A stretch of 64,000 bases of DNA from Deroplatys truncata (taxonomy: Eukaryota; Arthropoda; Insecta; Mantodea; Mantidae). Position numbers and translations under genes: made by a program. The stretch spans positions 99,119,488 through 99,183,487 of the forward strand of contig CM060984.1 in the NCBI GenBank assembly GCA_030765065.1, given 5' to 3'. The notes below the pieces were generated by a model. It did no database searches, was not told the origin of the DNA, and saw only the letters and a list, made by a program, of their open reading frames with translations. Shown one piece after another: positions 11,935 through 23,867 of this stretch. Position 1 is the first letter of the stretch; each line of letters opens with the position of its first letter.

Positions 11935-12765
11935 AGAATATACTGTGTGTATATATATGTGTACATCACCGAAAATAAATAGTTTGAGATCCCTGAATAA
12001 ACAAAAACATTTTAGAAGAAACATCCTTCTGTGTGTCTATCTGAGAACAGTCAAACTAAAAAACTAAATGTTGAAACACTGCAGATGGTACTTAAATTCG
12101 ACATCTTCCAAGGCTGCGAGACAAAGATTTCCAAGAAAACACCCCGCCTCAAAGTACCCTTTAGATGGAAATTTTTCATTTGGTACTTTTAATATTCTAA
12201 ACAATGACTACTAGACTGATTAAAATACAATATATTTAAGGTCGCCAGATAAAATGTATTTGGTATGCAAATCATAGCGTTTGCAAATAGCCTGTGAAGT
12301 CCCCCTTTATTTGACTGAAATCGCGCAATTTGTGATAAGAAATAGGTAAAAACATACTACAGTGAAAATTTAAGGCTAATTAAAATACAAACTTTATCTC
12401 AAACACATTTTTTTCCAGCGTTAGGCATTTCGAAATATTTTTTCCTGCAAATTTACGATTGTCTCAGGTGTGAGTGTGTCATCTAACGTATATGCTTGAA
12501 AGTTAGCTATTCTTCTCTTTCTTTGTCTTTATTTCCATTCCGAGAGTTTGAAACCACGAAAATGTATGTTTTATATAAGTAAGCACTTCTTTATTAATTT
12601 AAATCATTCCTAAACAGAAGTTTCTATATAGTGTGTAATGTAACATGGCTAGAATAATAATTGTATATGATTATTATAACATATAATTAATACAATTGAA
12701 TTTAGCATTGGTAGTAAAAATTCTGTGAACGCATCATGTCAGAGTTTTTCTTTACTTTCTCAAAA
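11935..12765 (-). mobile_element. HINE-like element, old diverged copy
   Basis: Recognisable by order of landmarks: CACCGAAAATA, GATCCCTGAATAAA, a short GTGTGTCT core, CATCTTCCAAGGCTGCGAGA, CCCTTTAGATGGAAAT, TAAAATGTAT and CTGTGAAGTCC. It ends near CATCATGTCAGAG. It is much more diverged than most copies in the window. Confidence 0.7.
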
Positions 12766-12810
12766 ATGCCTCTAACCATATGGATTAAATTATCTACATT
12801 TGAGTTAGAA

Positions 12811-12880
12811 TAGAGCCCCGGTATCCGGTGCCGGTTAATTCGGATCTCCCGTTTATCCGGATTTATTTAGGATATTCTTA
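12811..12880. repeat. Possible pogo/Tigger-like end fragment
   Basis: TAGAGCCCCGGTATCCGG, then GGTTAATTCGGAT and TTTATCCGGAT, resembles the TATCCGG-rich terminal repeats of pogo-like elements. Only one end is seen, abutting the next HINE-like copy. Confidence 0.35.
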
Positions 12881-12883
12881 CAT

Positions 12884-13716
12884 ACTCTATCACGTACATA
12901 GTAGGTAGAGAAGGTATTATATTCCATCCAAAAATTCGATACCGAGATTTCACCGAAAATATATATTTTGAAGATCCTTGAATAAAAAAAAACATTTTTA
13001 GAAAATTGTCCGCGTACGCGGAACAGTATAACTCAAAAACGAAAAGTCAATAAATACCAAACTTATTATTTAGGTTCAGTACCTTCCAAAGATGTGACAC
13101 GAAGATTTTCAAGAAAATTCCTGCACTCCGAAATGTCATGGGACATTTTACGATTTTTTTTTATTTTCTAACAAATGGCTCTAACAATTTGATTAAAATG
13201 TCACATATTAAAGATATTTACATGACAAATAAAATGTATATCTTGAATGTTTCGAGAAATAACCTGTAAAGTCCTCTTCATTCGGAAGGAATTTTGCATC
13301 ATTTTGTTTAGCTGATAAACTTTAGGCGACAGAAAAATGTACTACACAAAAAATAGATCTCTTTAAAATACACAGTTTATTTCAAATAGTTTTTTGTGCC
13401 ATAAGCCATTTCTGAGATATCTGTTATTTAAGTTTAAAATTGTTCATTTCTTGGTCATTCTCTTAAAGTTCTGTCAACATTTAGTTGTTTATCGCGATTG
13501 CGTGGAAACAGTATGGAATTTTAACGCGAGTATACAGCGTCCGGTTCTTAAACTTTTGACTGTCGCTATTCCCTTTGTATCAATAACGAAGTGTGTAATG
13601 TAGTTATTTCTGCAATGGTTTATTTGTATTAAAACTTAGTAGATAGAAAAGTAAGCTTTAGTAAGAATAGTTTGTGTACCCATTAATAAACGAAACTGAA
13701 TGTAACGTATCAGATT
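12884..13716 (-). mobile_element. HINE-like element, near-complete
   Basis: It starts with the stem-loop end (CACGTACATAGTAGGTAG), then CAAAAATTCGATACCGAG. The GT core is nearly lost and is replaced by TCCGCGTACGCGGAACAG. The body follows, and it ends at ATGTAACGTATCAGAT. The open frame at 13394-13603 lies in the body and is not conserved in other copies. Confidence 0.85.
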
Positions 13717-14576
13717 TTTTCTTTACTAGTTTTTTATTTTATTTATTTTACTTTTTAATTTCTGTGAATTCATGTGCTTCTCAATGTGAACAACTTTTTT
13801 TTGGTGACAGATATTCTTCGGAATGAAATATTTAGCAAGTTTAACTTAAGATGTATATTAAGATAAGTTTACTATCTTTTCCTAAAGGTAGATTACACGG
13901 AATTCTATCTCCTACCATAAGCTTCACCCTGTCCTCGAGCTATGGCGCAGATACTCCTACCACTACAAATTACGACATGCTCCCTCTTTCGCCCTTTTCC
14001 TCCTCCCCAAGTAACCTTTGTACATCCCATATAAGTTAAGACCCCTCTAGTGTACAGTAAATTATTATCGAGTTTTCAGCGGACTGTGCACGTGTAATGG
14101 CGTAGAAATAGAGAGAAAATGTTTGTGTCTGTGGATAGAAAGCTGAATGCCTTAATAGCTTTCTCAAAGGAGAACTGTTGAAAAAGATGTCTGTTGAATT
14201 AGGAATTGGAACGAAAAATTACTAGAAGAAAAAGCCGGTAGGAGGCCGAAAAATTCTTTTAAAATGATGACGAAATGGTTTATATGCTCACGGTAAGTAA
14301 ACATTAAAGTAAGGTCATTTTAAAAACTCTTGGAATGAGTAAATTGTAGCATCATTTCTGAAGTAGTTTTGTTTTCAAAACCAGATATATGTCATGGAAA
14401 CATTTGCGCAGTAACAGGGACTGCTGAAGAATCGTAGTAGGTATAGCTGCCTGTTACGGCGAAGACGTGAATAAACGGGAAACATCGCAAGTATCGAGCT
14501 TCGTGCCATTTTAAGTACTTTCTAAGGACGGGTATGAATGCAACAGAAGTTCATACGAGTATGATAAACACTCTAG

Positions 14577-15074
14577 CGGACTGAGCGGGATGGCTCTGTG
14601 GCAACGTCTGTGATCCGCATTCGGGTGGTCCTGGGTTCGATCCCCGGCGACCGCTCACTCTGACTTGGGTTTCTTTCGTGGTTTTCCCTTGTCAGGCGAA
14701 TTCTGGGGCAGTTTTTCTAATACCACATATTTTTCCGGTCCCTCATGCCCCATAATTTCATTTCCTAACACCTTTCGGGGTGCGGGGCGGGGCGGTGCGT
14801 GGTGTGCTGTGACAGCTTCTTCTTCCTCTGGTACGGAACCAGGGCAGTTCGAACCTGTTCGTCAGGAGGAGCGCTAGGGGTGCCTGCAGGAGTGTTTCCA
14901 TCTGTGAAGTTTAAGGATCCTGCAATATCTGCACGTGCCGCTGTTTGGTCCGCGCAACCACCCTTCGGATCTTTCATTTCATCCCTTCCTCCCAGAGGCT
15001 GCATATGGTACAAGAGGCCTTTGGCCGCAGTGTTTAAATCCTCCTCTGTCCCTTTCGATCGAACACTTTAGGAA
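14577..15074 (+). mobile_element. SINE family C, copy 1, inside the mariner
   Basis: A tRNA-derived head (GGCTCTGTGGCAACG; B box GGGTTCGATCCCC) is followed by GTTTCTTTCGTGGTTTTCCC and a ~400 bp body shared with the copy at 56574-57120. It is flanked by ACTCTAG at 14570-14576 and 15075-15081. Removing it restores the mariner reading PSFSSISK..TEFKRGLESL. The open frames at 14665-15071 are SINE sequence. Confidence 0.88.
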
Positions 15075-15798
15075 ACTCTAGACCATCATTTTCAAGCATT
15101 TCCAAGTGAACCACGGAGTTTAAACGCGGTCTTGAAAGCTTGGAAGGGATGGACGCAGTGTAAGACCATAATCGGCCTCGTCAACAGAAATCGTCAATAA
15201 AGTACATGGTTCTACAGTATCACCGAATAAAGGTGTCCAAAATTTCTGAAGCTCTGAGAATTTCAGGGGAATGCGTGTTTCCTATTTTAAGAGAAGACAT
15301 CTGCAAGATGGGTACCGGATTGCTGACTCTGGATGCTGAGTGCGAATCGGAATGTAAATCTCTAAGCAAGGTTTGGCTCGTTTTTAGAGAGATCCTACCG
15401 AACTTTATACGTCGATTTGTAACAAATTATGTAACATGGATGAATTACTACGTACTTGAAACAAAACAGCAGTCTAAGCAATGGAACTACCAAGATTCTC
15501 CACCGCCAAAGAAGAAAGAAGACAAAGTGTGTGAAATCGCCCGGGGAGACCATGACGCTGCGCGTCTGTTTACTGGGATGGCAAGGGTGCTAATTGATTA
15601 TCTTCCCTCCTAGAAAACCTATCACGGATATGTTATGCCAACCTTGTGGACCAACTGAAGACCAAAATACACGAGAAAAAGCCGGGTTTAACAAATAAGA
15701 AGGTCATCTTCCATCAAGTCAATATTCGCTCACACACGTTTACTGTTGTAATAGCGAAAATCAACGAAAGGGCTATGCTATGCTGCCACATCCACCTG

Positions 15799-16727
15799 TG
15801 GAAGGAAATTCGACATAGGCATCGAAATTAAAGAGAGGTTTGGAAACCATGGGGTTGGGCAGTATTTGGATGGCAGATCAGGGAAATAGGCGGAATGCAT
15901 GGAGAACAATTATGTAGACACTGCTTCTGTGATATTGGCAGGCAACAAACAATTGCGCAATGCACGGAGGTTTCGTTAGAAGTACATTCTGAGCTAAAAT
16001 CTGAGTGGGGTGTGGAGCAAAATATCAAAACGGGCACCAAACTCATTAGACAAGGGCTCGCGTGGCTTAGACTGGGGGCATGGTGGATGATAAGCATCAC
16101 TGATGGAAAGTGGTAGGAGAGTCTGCCCCATTTGCGAGGAGGAAGAGTAATGGTTGTATATCTTAGCAAGCTGTAGGGGTACGGAGGAATGGAGGAGAAA
16201 ATATTTATCACGATTCTTTACCACCTCGAATGGAGAGTCAAGGGCATGTTGGACGCTACTGGTAGGCAGGGAAGACATGAAGGGGATAGGTAAATTTCTA
16301 CTTAAGGCAAGACAGTTATGATCTGAGAAGGCTGATAGAGGGAAGCGGGGTTGTAGGAAGAGCTAAACGTTGGTGTTGGTCATTTTTTTCACTCATTGTT
16401 GGTGTGCTGTGTATATTTATTCGCTTAACTGTTCTTTGTTTACTATAATAGGGTATAATAATGCATCGGAATACGGTTAACCGCTGTTTTGGGGTTGTTT
16501 ATGTTTAAGATGCTATATTTGAATAAGTTTTACTTTTATTCGTGCAATGATGTTTTCTTATAGTATTTTTTTCTCGTTTCCTTCTATTTGTTGTCGTTTT
16601 TGTCATTATTAATCTTGCTTAGTATTCTGGTATAACAGCACGTACCGTCTGCGGACCCTTGCGATTGATAGGGATCTATGTATGTGTACTGTTATGTAAA
16701 TAAATACACTCATTCATTCAATAATTT
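15799..16727 (+). mobile_element. LINE 3' end (ORF2 C-terminus), inside the mariner
   Basis: A 5'-truncated non-LTR retrotransposon. It reads a degenerate C-terminal sequence: LIRQGLAWLRLG near 16045, VCPICEEEE with the zinc-knuckle cysteines near 16115, then TEEWRRKYLSRFF, RACWTLLVGREDMKG and a stop after KARQL near 16320. A ~400 bp 3' UTR ends AAATAAATACACTCATTCAT. The mariner is broken between its PHPP codons (to 15798) and the rest of the motif (from 16728). The RACWTLL block matches the LINE at 60740-61500. Confidence 0.85.
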
Positions 16728-17012
16728 ATTCCCCTAACTTAGTTCCATAAGATTTCTATCTGTTCCCTAAATAGAGAACCTTCTTGGCGAAAATAAACTT
16801 TCTTCCAAAGAAGAACTGAAATAACCAGCTGAGGCATACCTTGCAGACCTGAAGGAATCTTGGCTTCCGTGACGGGATAAATGTCATGTAACATGCTGGA
16901 CCAAGTGTTTTGATGTCAAGGGAGACTATGTTGAAAATTTAGAACACTTTCAAAAACTTCTGACATAATTTTTGTGCTTCATTCCGAGGAACTTTGAAAT
17001 GTCCCTCTTCAT

Positions 17013-17684
17013 AGATTGTCTATCTCCGATTAATGTGTCTAATAAATTACACTTCTTTTCCGAATTATCCAGAGTTTCGTTAACTCGTTTTTATTAGCAA
17101 TTTCTGAAAATCACTTCACAGACGATTATTGTATAGTATTTTTGAAGGACATTATATTTATTTTAATGATTTCAAATTATTGTAGAGTTTATAAATAAAT
17201 AGGGCTTCCACATGATATGCTTACGAAGTCATGGGCTCTGGGATTTATTCATAACTAGCAGAATCTGCAGCTCTGCTCGCCTTATGGCGTATTGCATTAA
17301 CTACGGAGATTCTACGCTGTGTCGCTTTATCTTCTTTCTCTCTCCATTCGCCATTCTCTCCCTCTTCCACTTTCTCCCTCCTATCCTTTATCACTCTCGT
17401 TTTCAACCCTCTCTCCCCTTCGATTCTGTCTTCCAGTATCTCACTCTCACCTCCTCTGTTGCCTTCACTATCTTTCTCTCTCTCCCTCTCTGTGAAACGT
17501 TTATTTTATGTGGTATTTTGAGAACCGGTATTAAAAATTTTTCTGGGACGTTAAAAAATTAATATCTAGGTAAGTAAACGGTTTAACAGTACACAAACTT
17601 CTGCCTATTAGTTATGCTTGCAATGCGATCACAACTATACAATTTCTCGTGATAAGTGGTTCACATGCATGAATAATAGCTAAC
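17013..17684. other. Unassigned, with a pyrimidine-rich tract
   Basis: At 17330-17490 the plus strand is a CT-rich tract (TCTCTC, CCCTCT runs). It accounts for the chance 116-codon frame at 17212-17562, rich in Leu, Phe, Ser and Pro. No family is recognised. Confidence 0.5.
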
Positions 17685-17951
17685 AGTCTCGTAGCGCAGT
17701 TGGTAGGGTGCCTGCCTGCTGTACGGAGGAAGGGGTGGGTACCGGGTTCGATTCCCGACTAAAAGCTGGGAATTTTTCGTCCAAGATTATCCTCAATCCT
17801 CCCTGGAGGAGTCTGGAGTTGAATGTGAATTTGTGTGAGATCTAATGAATAAAATCCAGACTTTACTAGAAAATCAACGACAGGCGAATACGACCTCCCT
17901 ATTGCCTATAGACAGTAATATGTTTCCAAAGGAAAGGCCGCCGATAAGACC
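17685..17951 (+). mobile_element. SINE family A, copy 2
   Basis: The head reads TCGTAGCGCAGTTGGTAGGG with a B box GGGTTCGATTCCCG, then AATTTTTCGTCCAAGATTAT. The tail block CCAAAGGAAAGGCCGCCGAT is shared with copy 1. It keeps the region between the A and B boxes that copy 1 lost. Confidence 0.85.
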
Positions 17952-18625
17952 ATTGTGGTTTGAGAAAAAATATATCATCATTTCTTAAATACTCATCCTG
18001 TCGAAACATTGTACATAAAATTTGTGAGAAAGATATACTTACAACTTTGCTAATATAACACTTTTCAACTGAATATTGTCGAAACCTCCTGTATTTCACT
18101 CCATTACGGGGGGTAGAGCACAGGACCGGGGCAAGCTAACAAAGTTCCAAAAATACCTAAAAACCACCAAAATATTATTAAACCATCATGGCCTAGGAAG
18201 GAAGGGACCACCTACATTTCACATAGTATAGAGTTAGATGTCAAATATATTATACTAAATAAAAGTGATACAGTTTACCTTCTTGTTCGGCAAAGCGTCA
18301 TTCTAACACGCGTGCTTGCTCTGTTCACTGGCAAGGCTCAAGGAGGACGCAAGCTTCCTGCTACCACAAGATAAAACCAGTTCGTCACTACCTGTTCTCA
18401 TTGCCAACCTAAGCGTTAACCATACAATGTTACCACACCACATATTATTACAGTGTTACCAACAGCACACGCCACAATATTAAGCAGGATTTGGTACCCC
18501 ATTAGTATCCCCCCTATTTCAGCACGCAATTAAGGAGCCATATAGCCCATTTTCTAAGTGGTTCCTAAAATATGTTGTAAGCAGAGTTTCATAACAGACA
18601 GTTCGGCTAGCCTTGCGTGAAAAGT

Positions 18626-18626
<1 letters not shown>
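17952..18626. other. No recognisable feature
   Basis: Moderately GC-richer in 18300-18420 than its surroundings, but I see no frame, tRNA head or shared repeat. Confidence 0.45.
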
Positions 18627-18669
<43 letters not shown>

Positions 18670-18680
18670 GCGCGCGCGCG
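18627..18680. repeat. (CA)n and (CG)n microsatellite
   Basis: About 20 CA units run to 18667, followed directly by GGCGCGCGCGCGC. Such a purine-pyrimidine alternating run can adopt Z-DNA; that last point is general knowledge, not shown here. Confidence 0.95.
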
Positions 18681-19176
18681 CTGTAACGCAGCGGCTATGA
18701 CCGAAGTTTATCGGGAGGTCGGCGCCAACCAGTCGGAGATAAACAACGATAAGTAGCATTCGCCAACGTAAACACCAGGAGCGCTATCGGCAGGTAACTA
18801 GAACCTTCGGAAGTTTCTTTCTCCCTCCTCTAGAACATGTATCGAGATAGTCCTGAATGATAGTTCTAGAATCAAAGATTCCTATGGCTAATATGAATGA
18901 AGTTAGAGTTGAATCAGTGAACGAGTTAGCGAGTGAGTTTCTGGTGCGACTTCAAGTGCGATTCTCGGAGCGAATTTATGACGATTACTGTGACTTGCAG
19001 TGAGTGTTGTTGCAAGAGAGTTTGCAGAAGTCCTGTGCTCGGCTCCCCAGCGAGTGTACCGTTCGGAAGAGGGCGCTACGTCACGAAAAAGTGAAGTGAG
19101 GGAAAGTTGAACCAGGTCAATGCAGTGATGTGAGAACTGAGAGAAGTGAAAGTTGAAAAGCTGGACAAAGTCACAA

Positions 19177-19261
19177 TACATAAATACATACATACACACA
19201 TAACATGCATACATACATACATACATAATACATACATACATACATACATACATACATACAC
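19177..19261. repeat. (CATA)n microsatellite
   Basis: Interrupted CATA/ACAC repeats end exactly where the LINE relic begins. They produce the artefactual Met-Tyr-Val-Cys frames on the minus strand at 18903-19291. Confidence 0.95.
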
Positions 19262-19986
19262 CAGAAACCTGCTAAGGATCAACAGACACAATATCCTAAT
19301 AAATCAGACAAAAGGGGCATTGCACATTCTAATACAAGACTGGCAGATACACTTCACTTGGGTTATAGCCCATGTTGGAAATGAGGGGAATGAGCTTGTT
19401 GACCGCCTGGCCAAAGAAGCTGCTCCAGCAGCAATCTGGAGCAAACATACAGCCACATACCGACGAGTGCAGTGAAGAACGACCTGAGGGAAGAAAGCTT
19501 ACACCTGCGGGAGAACGAGTGGCGAACTTCAACGAAAGGAGCGGAAACCAGAACATACTTTCCAACAGTTAAAGCTAGACTGAAGACGAAACTGACGCTG
19601 TATAACAGGGCTCATGCATATCTGGAACTATTTAAAATTAAAGACAATCTTGTGCGTGTGTAAAAACATTCAAACAGTGCATCACACATTGTGGGAATGT
19701 AACGTGTTAGATGAAGAAAGACCAGAACTACGCACTTACGTGCTGAAAACAGGTGGACTTTGACCTTTAAGAAATGATGAACTCATGGACAAATATAGTA
19801 AACGTTTTAGACATTTTGTAAGTAAAATTGATTTCGGCGAACTTCAGATATAATTTTGAAATTTGGCTCAGAACGCTTGTAATATAGTTGTAAACATGTA
19901 TACATAATTATGTTATAAAATATATAATACCGCATGTAGTATTACTATATGCCATGGAGTATGAAATAAATACAAATGATAAAAAA
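19262..19986 (+). mobile_element. LINE relic: RNase H and ORF2 C-terminus
   Basis: The plus strand reads the end of an RNase H domain (IHFTWVIAHVGNEGNELVD near 19340-19400, then RLAKEAA). This retains the H..G.EGNE.VD.LAKEAA signature of jockey/R1-type elements. Downstream are TRTYFPTVKARLKTKL (19540), HHTLWECN with the H..C motif (19680) and FGELQI followed by a stop near 19850. A short A-rich 3' tail ends near 19986. Frameshifts separate the blocks, so it is dead and 5'-truncated. Confidence 0.88.
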
Positions 19987-20127
19987 TGCCTACATACATG
20001 GCACTATTAGTATTATTCATCCAAAATTGGAAATTACCAAAAACCTTCGCTTGCAATTTTATTATGTATATACAGATTATTTTCGCTTATTCTCTATGAG
20101 TGCCATTACTATGATTTTACTTATTCA

Positions 20128-20406
20128 CAAAATTGAATTGAGTGTTATTTATGGACGCTCTTTAACTGCTATGGTCCTTAGCGTCCCATTCTATTTTGGG
20201 CGTGAAAGACTGGTAATTCCGCTCAGAGGCCTCTTTATCAGACTTGAGGTTCTTTTATGTGCCGCAAATCTACGACACGTGACCATGGGCTTTACTTCCC
20301 TTCCGAAGGAAGCCATGCTAAGGATGTTTACACTCGAAAAAATCCATATCCGCGACCTCGGGAACTAGAGGCTAGCATGGTAACCACTACACCACGGAGG
20401 ACGACA
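20128..20406 (-). mobile_element. SINE family B, copy 3
   Basis: Nearly full length, with the full family body. The tRNA head runs to GAGGACGAC. On the minus strand the A box is GGTGTAGTGGTTACCATG. The B box is partly deleted: CCGCGACCTCGGGAAC follows AATCCATAT directly. The 20128-20160 edge is the A/T-rich 3' tail. Confidence 0.88.
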
Positions 20407-20442
20407 CTCATGTACGCCTGTAATAATAGAATGTAATGGTAG

Positions 20443-20552
20443 AAGTGCGGTAAGTGCATCAATGGAGAACGAGGGAGAGTTTGAAAATACGAGACGAAGA
20501 CTTGGTCTCCTATTTTCTACTTCCGAGATTTTCCAATGCACTTAACGCATCC
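20443..20552. repeat. Imperfect palindrome, about 110 bp
   Basis: Left arm GCGGTAAGTGCATCAATGG...AAAATACGAGAC pairs with right arm GGTCTCCTATTTT...CCAATGCACTTAACGC around an ~8-base loop (GAAGACTT), with several mismatches. It could be a tiny foldback or MITE. It follows SINE B copy 3 by ~40 bp. Confidence 0.65.
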
Positions 20553-21911
20553 GAATTACTTACTATTTTTTTGGACGATAGCAAAACAGTACTTAGGCAA
20601 AAATAAAATTAATCACCAACAACTGTTGAACATGGTTTCAGTAGCAAGGTCTCCAACATTAACATTGGTCGCGAACTGGCGATCGATTATCCACACCTGG
20701 TTTTTTATCTTAAAAGAAAACCAATAACTTGCAGCTCATACTAAGCTGCCACATGAATTAAATCGTAAGTATTAACAACTCAAAAGAAAATAAAGACCCA
20801 GGTAAATTTTAAATGTTAAAATTCAGCTGTCAAACACCATTATATTCCATGTCTGCAATAATGAATATATCAAAAGTTAGAGGATTTAATATAGTTCATG
20901 CACATACGTGTATTAAAATAGGTAGCTTAGATTACCAGCACTTAACGCAGGAAATTTAAATTCCCTCCATGAAAGGGAAGTGAATCAAAAAACAATATCG
21001 TTTGAAAAGTATATTTATGCTAGCATAACTTAAAGATCAGACAAACAAATTCTAAGTACAGCAAATCGCAACATCAGCAAAAATAAGTTATATATGTAAA
21101 AGTTTAACAGATTTTAGTTTATTAACAGTGCGTTTGACAGCAAATCTATACTAATATTTGACATGCATCCATAATTAACAATTTTGCTCGATATCAACCA
21201 AAACAAAGGCTATATCGCCAGAGGCTTTTATACAAAATCAAAATTTAATTAATTAAAATATTCATAAACTGTAAACTGTAGATCATAGAGGATTAAATTT
21301 TTGTGTAAATGTTAGTATTACGCAGATATTCAGGTGATCAAAATTGCATGGATTTTACTTTAAAAACCTGAACACTTACATGACCTTTTCTACCGTTAAC
21401 AAATTCACATACAACCGTTATACATTATAGTATTCATTCCGACTCCTCCATCACGTTACGTTATTCACGATGAATTTTTGCCTGGAAATTATTCCAAATT
21501 GAGTAGTAAATTTTTAGTTGCATACCAAATCAGGAAGCAGCATCCAAACGTTGTTGTTTAACGCTCCTCATATGGTCAATATCTACGAGGTAATCTCGTT
21601 CCACCAAGGGATGACTGGACCCATTTTATATGAGGCATCCAGGGGACGGTGTCCCTTACCTCTGATGAAGGAATGATGATGATAAGGATGGCATGGAACG
21701 AGGGGACCTACAGCTTTTGCCGTGAACTTCGAACCGAGTTAGGCCTTGCAAAGACCTTACATGAGCTAGTCAGAGAGGCATTCAAAAGTTTACCTATGGT
21801 AACGAGCTTCTGCGATGGAAAGTAAATAGAAGAATCGCAAACTTCGCGCTTAACGTACATTCGAGCGCACAAAAAGCAATGCTAGATTCTCCTAGATCAC
21901 AATAGTGTTTT
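20553..21911. other. Unassigned AT-rich stretch; possible repeat at 21540-21790
   Basis: Mostly unique and AT-rich. The block 21545-21760 (TTGTTGTTTAACGCTCCTCA ... GAACTTCGAACCGAG) is less AT-rich, looks like an ancient interspersed repeat and abuts a HINE-like copy. I cannot name a family. Confidence 0.4.
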
Positions 21912-22928
21912 ATCTTCTCTACCACGTACGTAGTAGGTACAGAAGGTATTGTATTCCTCCCTAAAATTTGACAGCAAGATTTCATCGGAAATATATCTTA
22001 TAAGGTCCCCTGGATCCAAAAAAAAATAGAAAAATGTCCGTGTGTGTGTCTGTCTGTGAACAGCGTAACTCAAAAACGAAAAGTCTGATAAGTACCAAAC
22101 TTGCTATTTACCTTCTAAAGATGCAATACGAAGATTTTCAAGAAAATCCCCACCCCAAACTACCCTTTACATGGAAGATTTTTGGAACTTTTGATTTTCT
22201 AAAAAATACCTTTAACATTTTTATTAAAACACCATATATTAATCATATTTATATAACAAAAAGATGCATATCTTGAATTTTCTGGAAATAAGCCTGTAAA
22301 GTCCTCTTCATTCGCGAGGAAGTTTGTACAATCTTGTAAAACTGGTAAAAGTTAAGCGATAGACGAAAACGTACTACACAAGAAAGTAGATCTCTTTAAA
22401 ACACAGTTTATCTCAAATAACTTTTTTGTGGCATAAGTTGCATTGGTCATTACATGCCCATTCCCTTGAAGTCCTATCAACATTCAATTGTTTTCGCGAT
22501 TGAATGGAAAGAGTATGGGATTTTAAGGTCAGCATATAGCGTCCAGTTGTTAATCATTTGACTATCGCTATTCCCTTTGTAATATAGCTATTTCTGCAAA
22601 CGTTTATTTCAATTAAAATGAAGCAGATAGAAAAGTAAGCTTTAGTACGCCGGCCCTCGTAGACGTAGTCGCTGGATTGTATAGCTCCGGCGCTCCGTCA
22701 AGATGAGGGTCATGTGTTCGAGTCCCGCTATGGGCATGGGTGTTTGTGTGTGTGTGTGTGTATGTGTTGTGTAATGGCGATAAGAAGCGGTAACGAAAAC
22801 AGTAAAAAAAAGTATCATAAAACTGGGTAAAACAAGGGAAATTAAAAAAAAAGTAAGAATAGTGGTATACCCACTAATAAGCGATAAAGGGTAGAGAAAG
22901 TCATATGGATGCAACACATTAGAATATT
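21912..22928 (-). mobile_element. HINE-like element with nested SINE
   Basis: Stem-loop end CTACCACGTACGTAGTAGG, a short GTGTGTGTCTGTCTGT core, then AACAGCGTAACTCAAAAACG. The body is intact to the CTGATG-type end (ATGCAACACATTAGAAT). SINE family E sits at 22648-22851, interrupting GCTTTAGTA|AGAATAG. Confidence 0.88.
22648..22851 (+). mobile_element. SINE family E
   Basis: The tRNA-derived head starts CGCCGGCCCTCGTAGACG and has a B box GTGTTCGAGTCCCG, followed by a GT microsatellite and an A-rich tail (ATTAAAAAAAAA). The HINE-like sequence continues on both sides, with AGTA repeated at the edges. I see no second copy in the window. Confidence 0.8.
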
Positions 22929-23867
22929 TTCCTTAAGGTTTCTACATTTATCTAACCTACGGTATATTCCAACCAGCCCTTATTACGTGTAACTATGGCT
23001 GGAACAAATTCCAAAGAACAAACATGAACTAATCTCTTATTCGGGTAAACAGACATTACTAGTCCAATGGGTTCGTTGTGAACTTCTACAAAATCATAGC
23101 AGGTAGAAATCTTGGAGGAATGTGGATATGTGAATTCCTATAATATCTGAGAAATGGCATATGTTAGTTCCTACAACTTTGTAGTTTGGTAAAGCTTGAA
23201 GCATTCGGAGCACCCTTAGCATGGTTAAAAATTCTATTCTATCTTTGTTTTTTGTTTAAAACTGTCAAACATCTAGGCATTAAGGCATTTTATTAGTCAA
23301 ACAAGTTTATAATAGATATGCCAATTTACAATTTTCCATAACAACTTCATCAAGAAAGAGCAATCCAAACGAGCACGTCAACCCCTTTTCTATTTCGCTC
23401 TCATAGTAACAAACTGCTTAGAGGCTAAGTCGCTGCACTCTTGATTACTGTCAGTCTGAAACATCTTCATTGCGACGGAAGTATGACGTCTATAATTTGA
23501 TCCCTCAGGGTCAAATATTAAATGAACTTTGTGATATGTTGTTGATGCATATGAAAGCGAATAGTGCACTTTCTCAAGAGATATGTGGTCTTCTTTTTGT
23601 ATACACTGCACTAAGCGGGAGGAACAATTTTGTCTTGAATTTCAAATATCAAAATGTAGTAATTCACACATCAATATTCTTACAAACTACAAAATTTGTA
23701 GGAATTCAAAGAACCCGCTCCAATGTAGCCTGATTAGCGGCTCGACCTTGCAGCGGCAAAATGGGTGGACGCATTAACTACAGCTCTAAAATGTTCAACA
23801 GGCATAGTATTTATGTGAAACGTTTCGTCTGAAGCAGGCATGGAAATGAGATATACAATTATTGCCT
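22929..23867. other. No recognisable feature
   Basis: Open frames at 23390-23777 overlap on both strands and in two plus frames, with no recognisable domain. Confidence 0.45.

Larger units (their letters stand above)
14309..17012 (+). mobile_element. Mariner-type transposon, dead, split by two insertions
   Basis: Degenerate terminal repeats (left AGGTCATTTTAAAAACTC; right reversed GAGGGACATTTCAAAGTTC) bound a SETMAR-type transposase relic. N-terminal helix-turn-helix remnants lie at 14480-14580 and 15083-15160. ETKQQSKQW (normally just after the first catalytic Asp) is near 15460, and KKVIFHQ, normally followed by DNAPAHT, is near 15700. In both regions the catalytic Asp is lost. The C-terminal part (FYLFPK...DYVE) is at 16728-16952. 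Stops and frameshifts are frequent. A SINE (14577-15074) and a LINE (15799-16727) interrupt it. Confidence 0.85.

Noticed and set aside
14587..14655. tRNA gene
   Set aside because: It is the head of a ~500-bp SINE with target duplications and does not give a full cloverleaf by eye.
17212..17562. 116-codon hydrophobic frame, possible membrane protein
   Set aside because: Driven by a CT-rich tract; no conserved motif.
18903..19291. Minus-strand frames of ~116 and 71 codons starting MYVCMYVC
   Set aside because: Their start is the translation of the CATA microsatellite; no domain beyond it.
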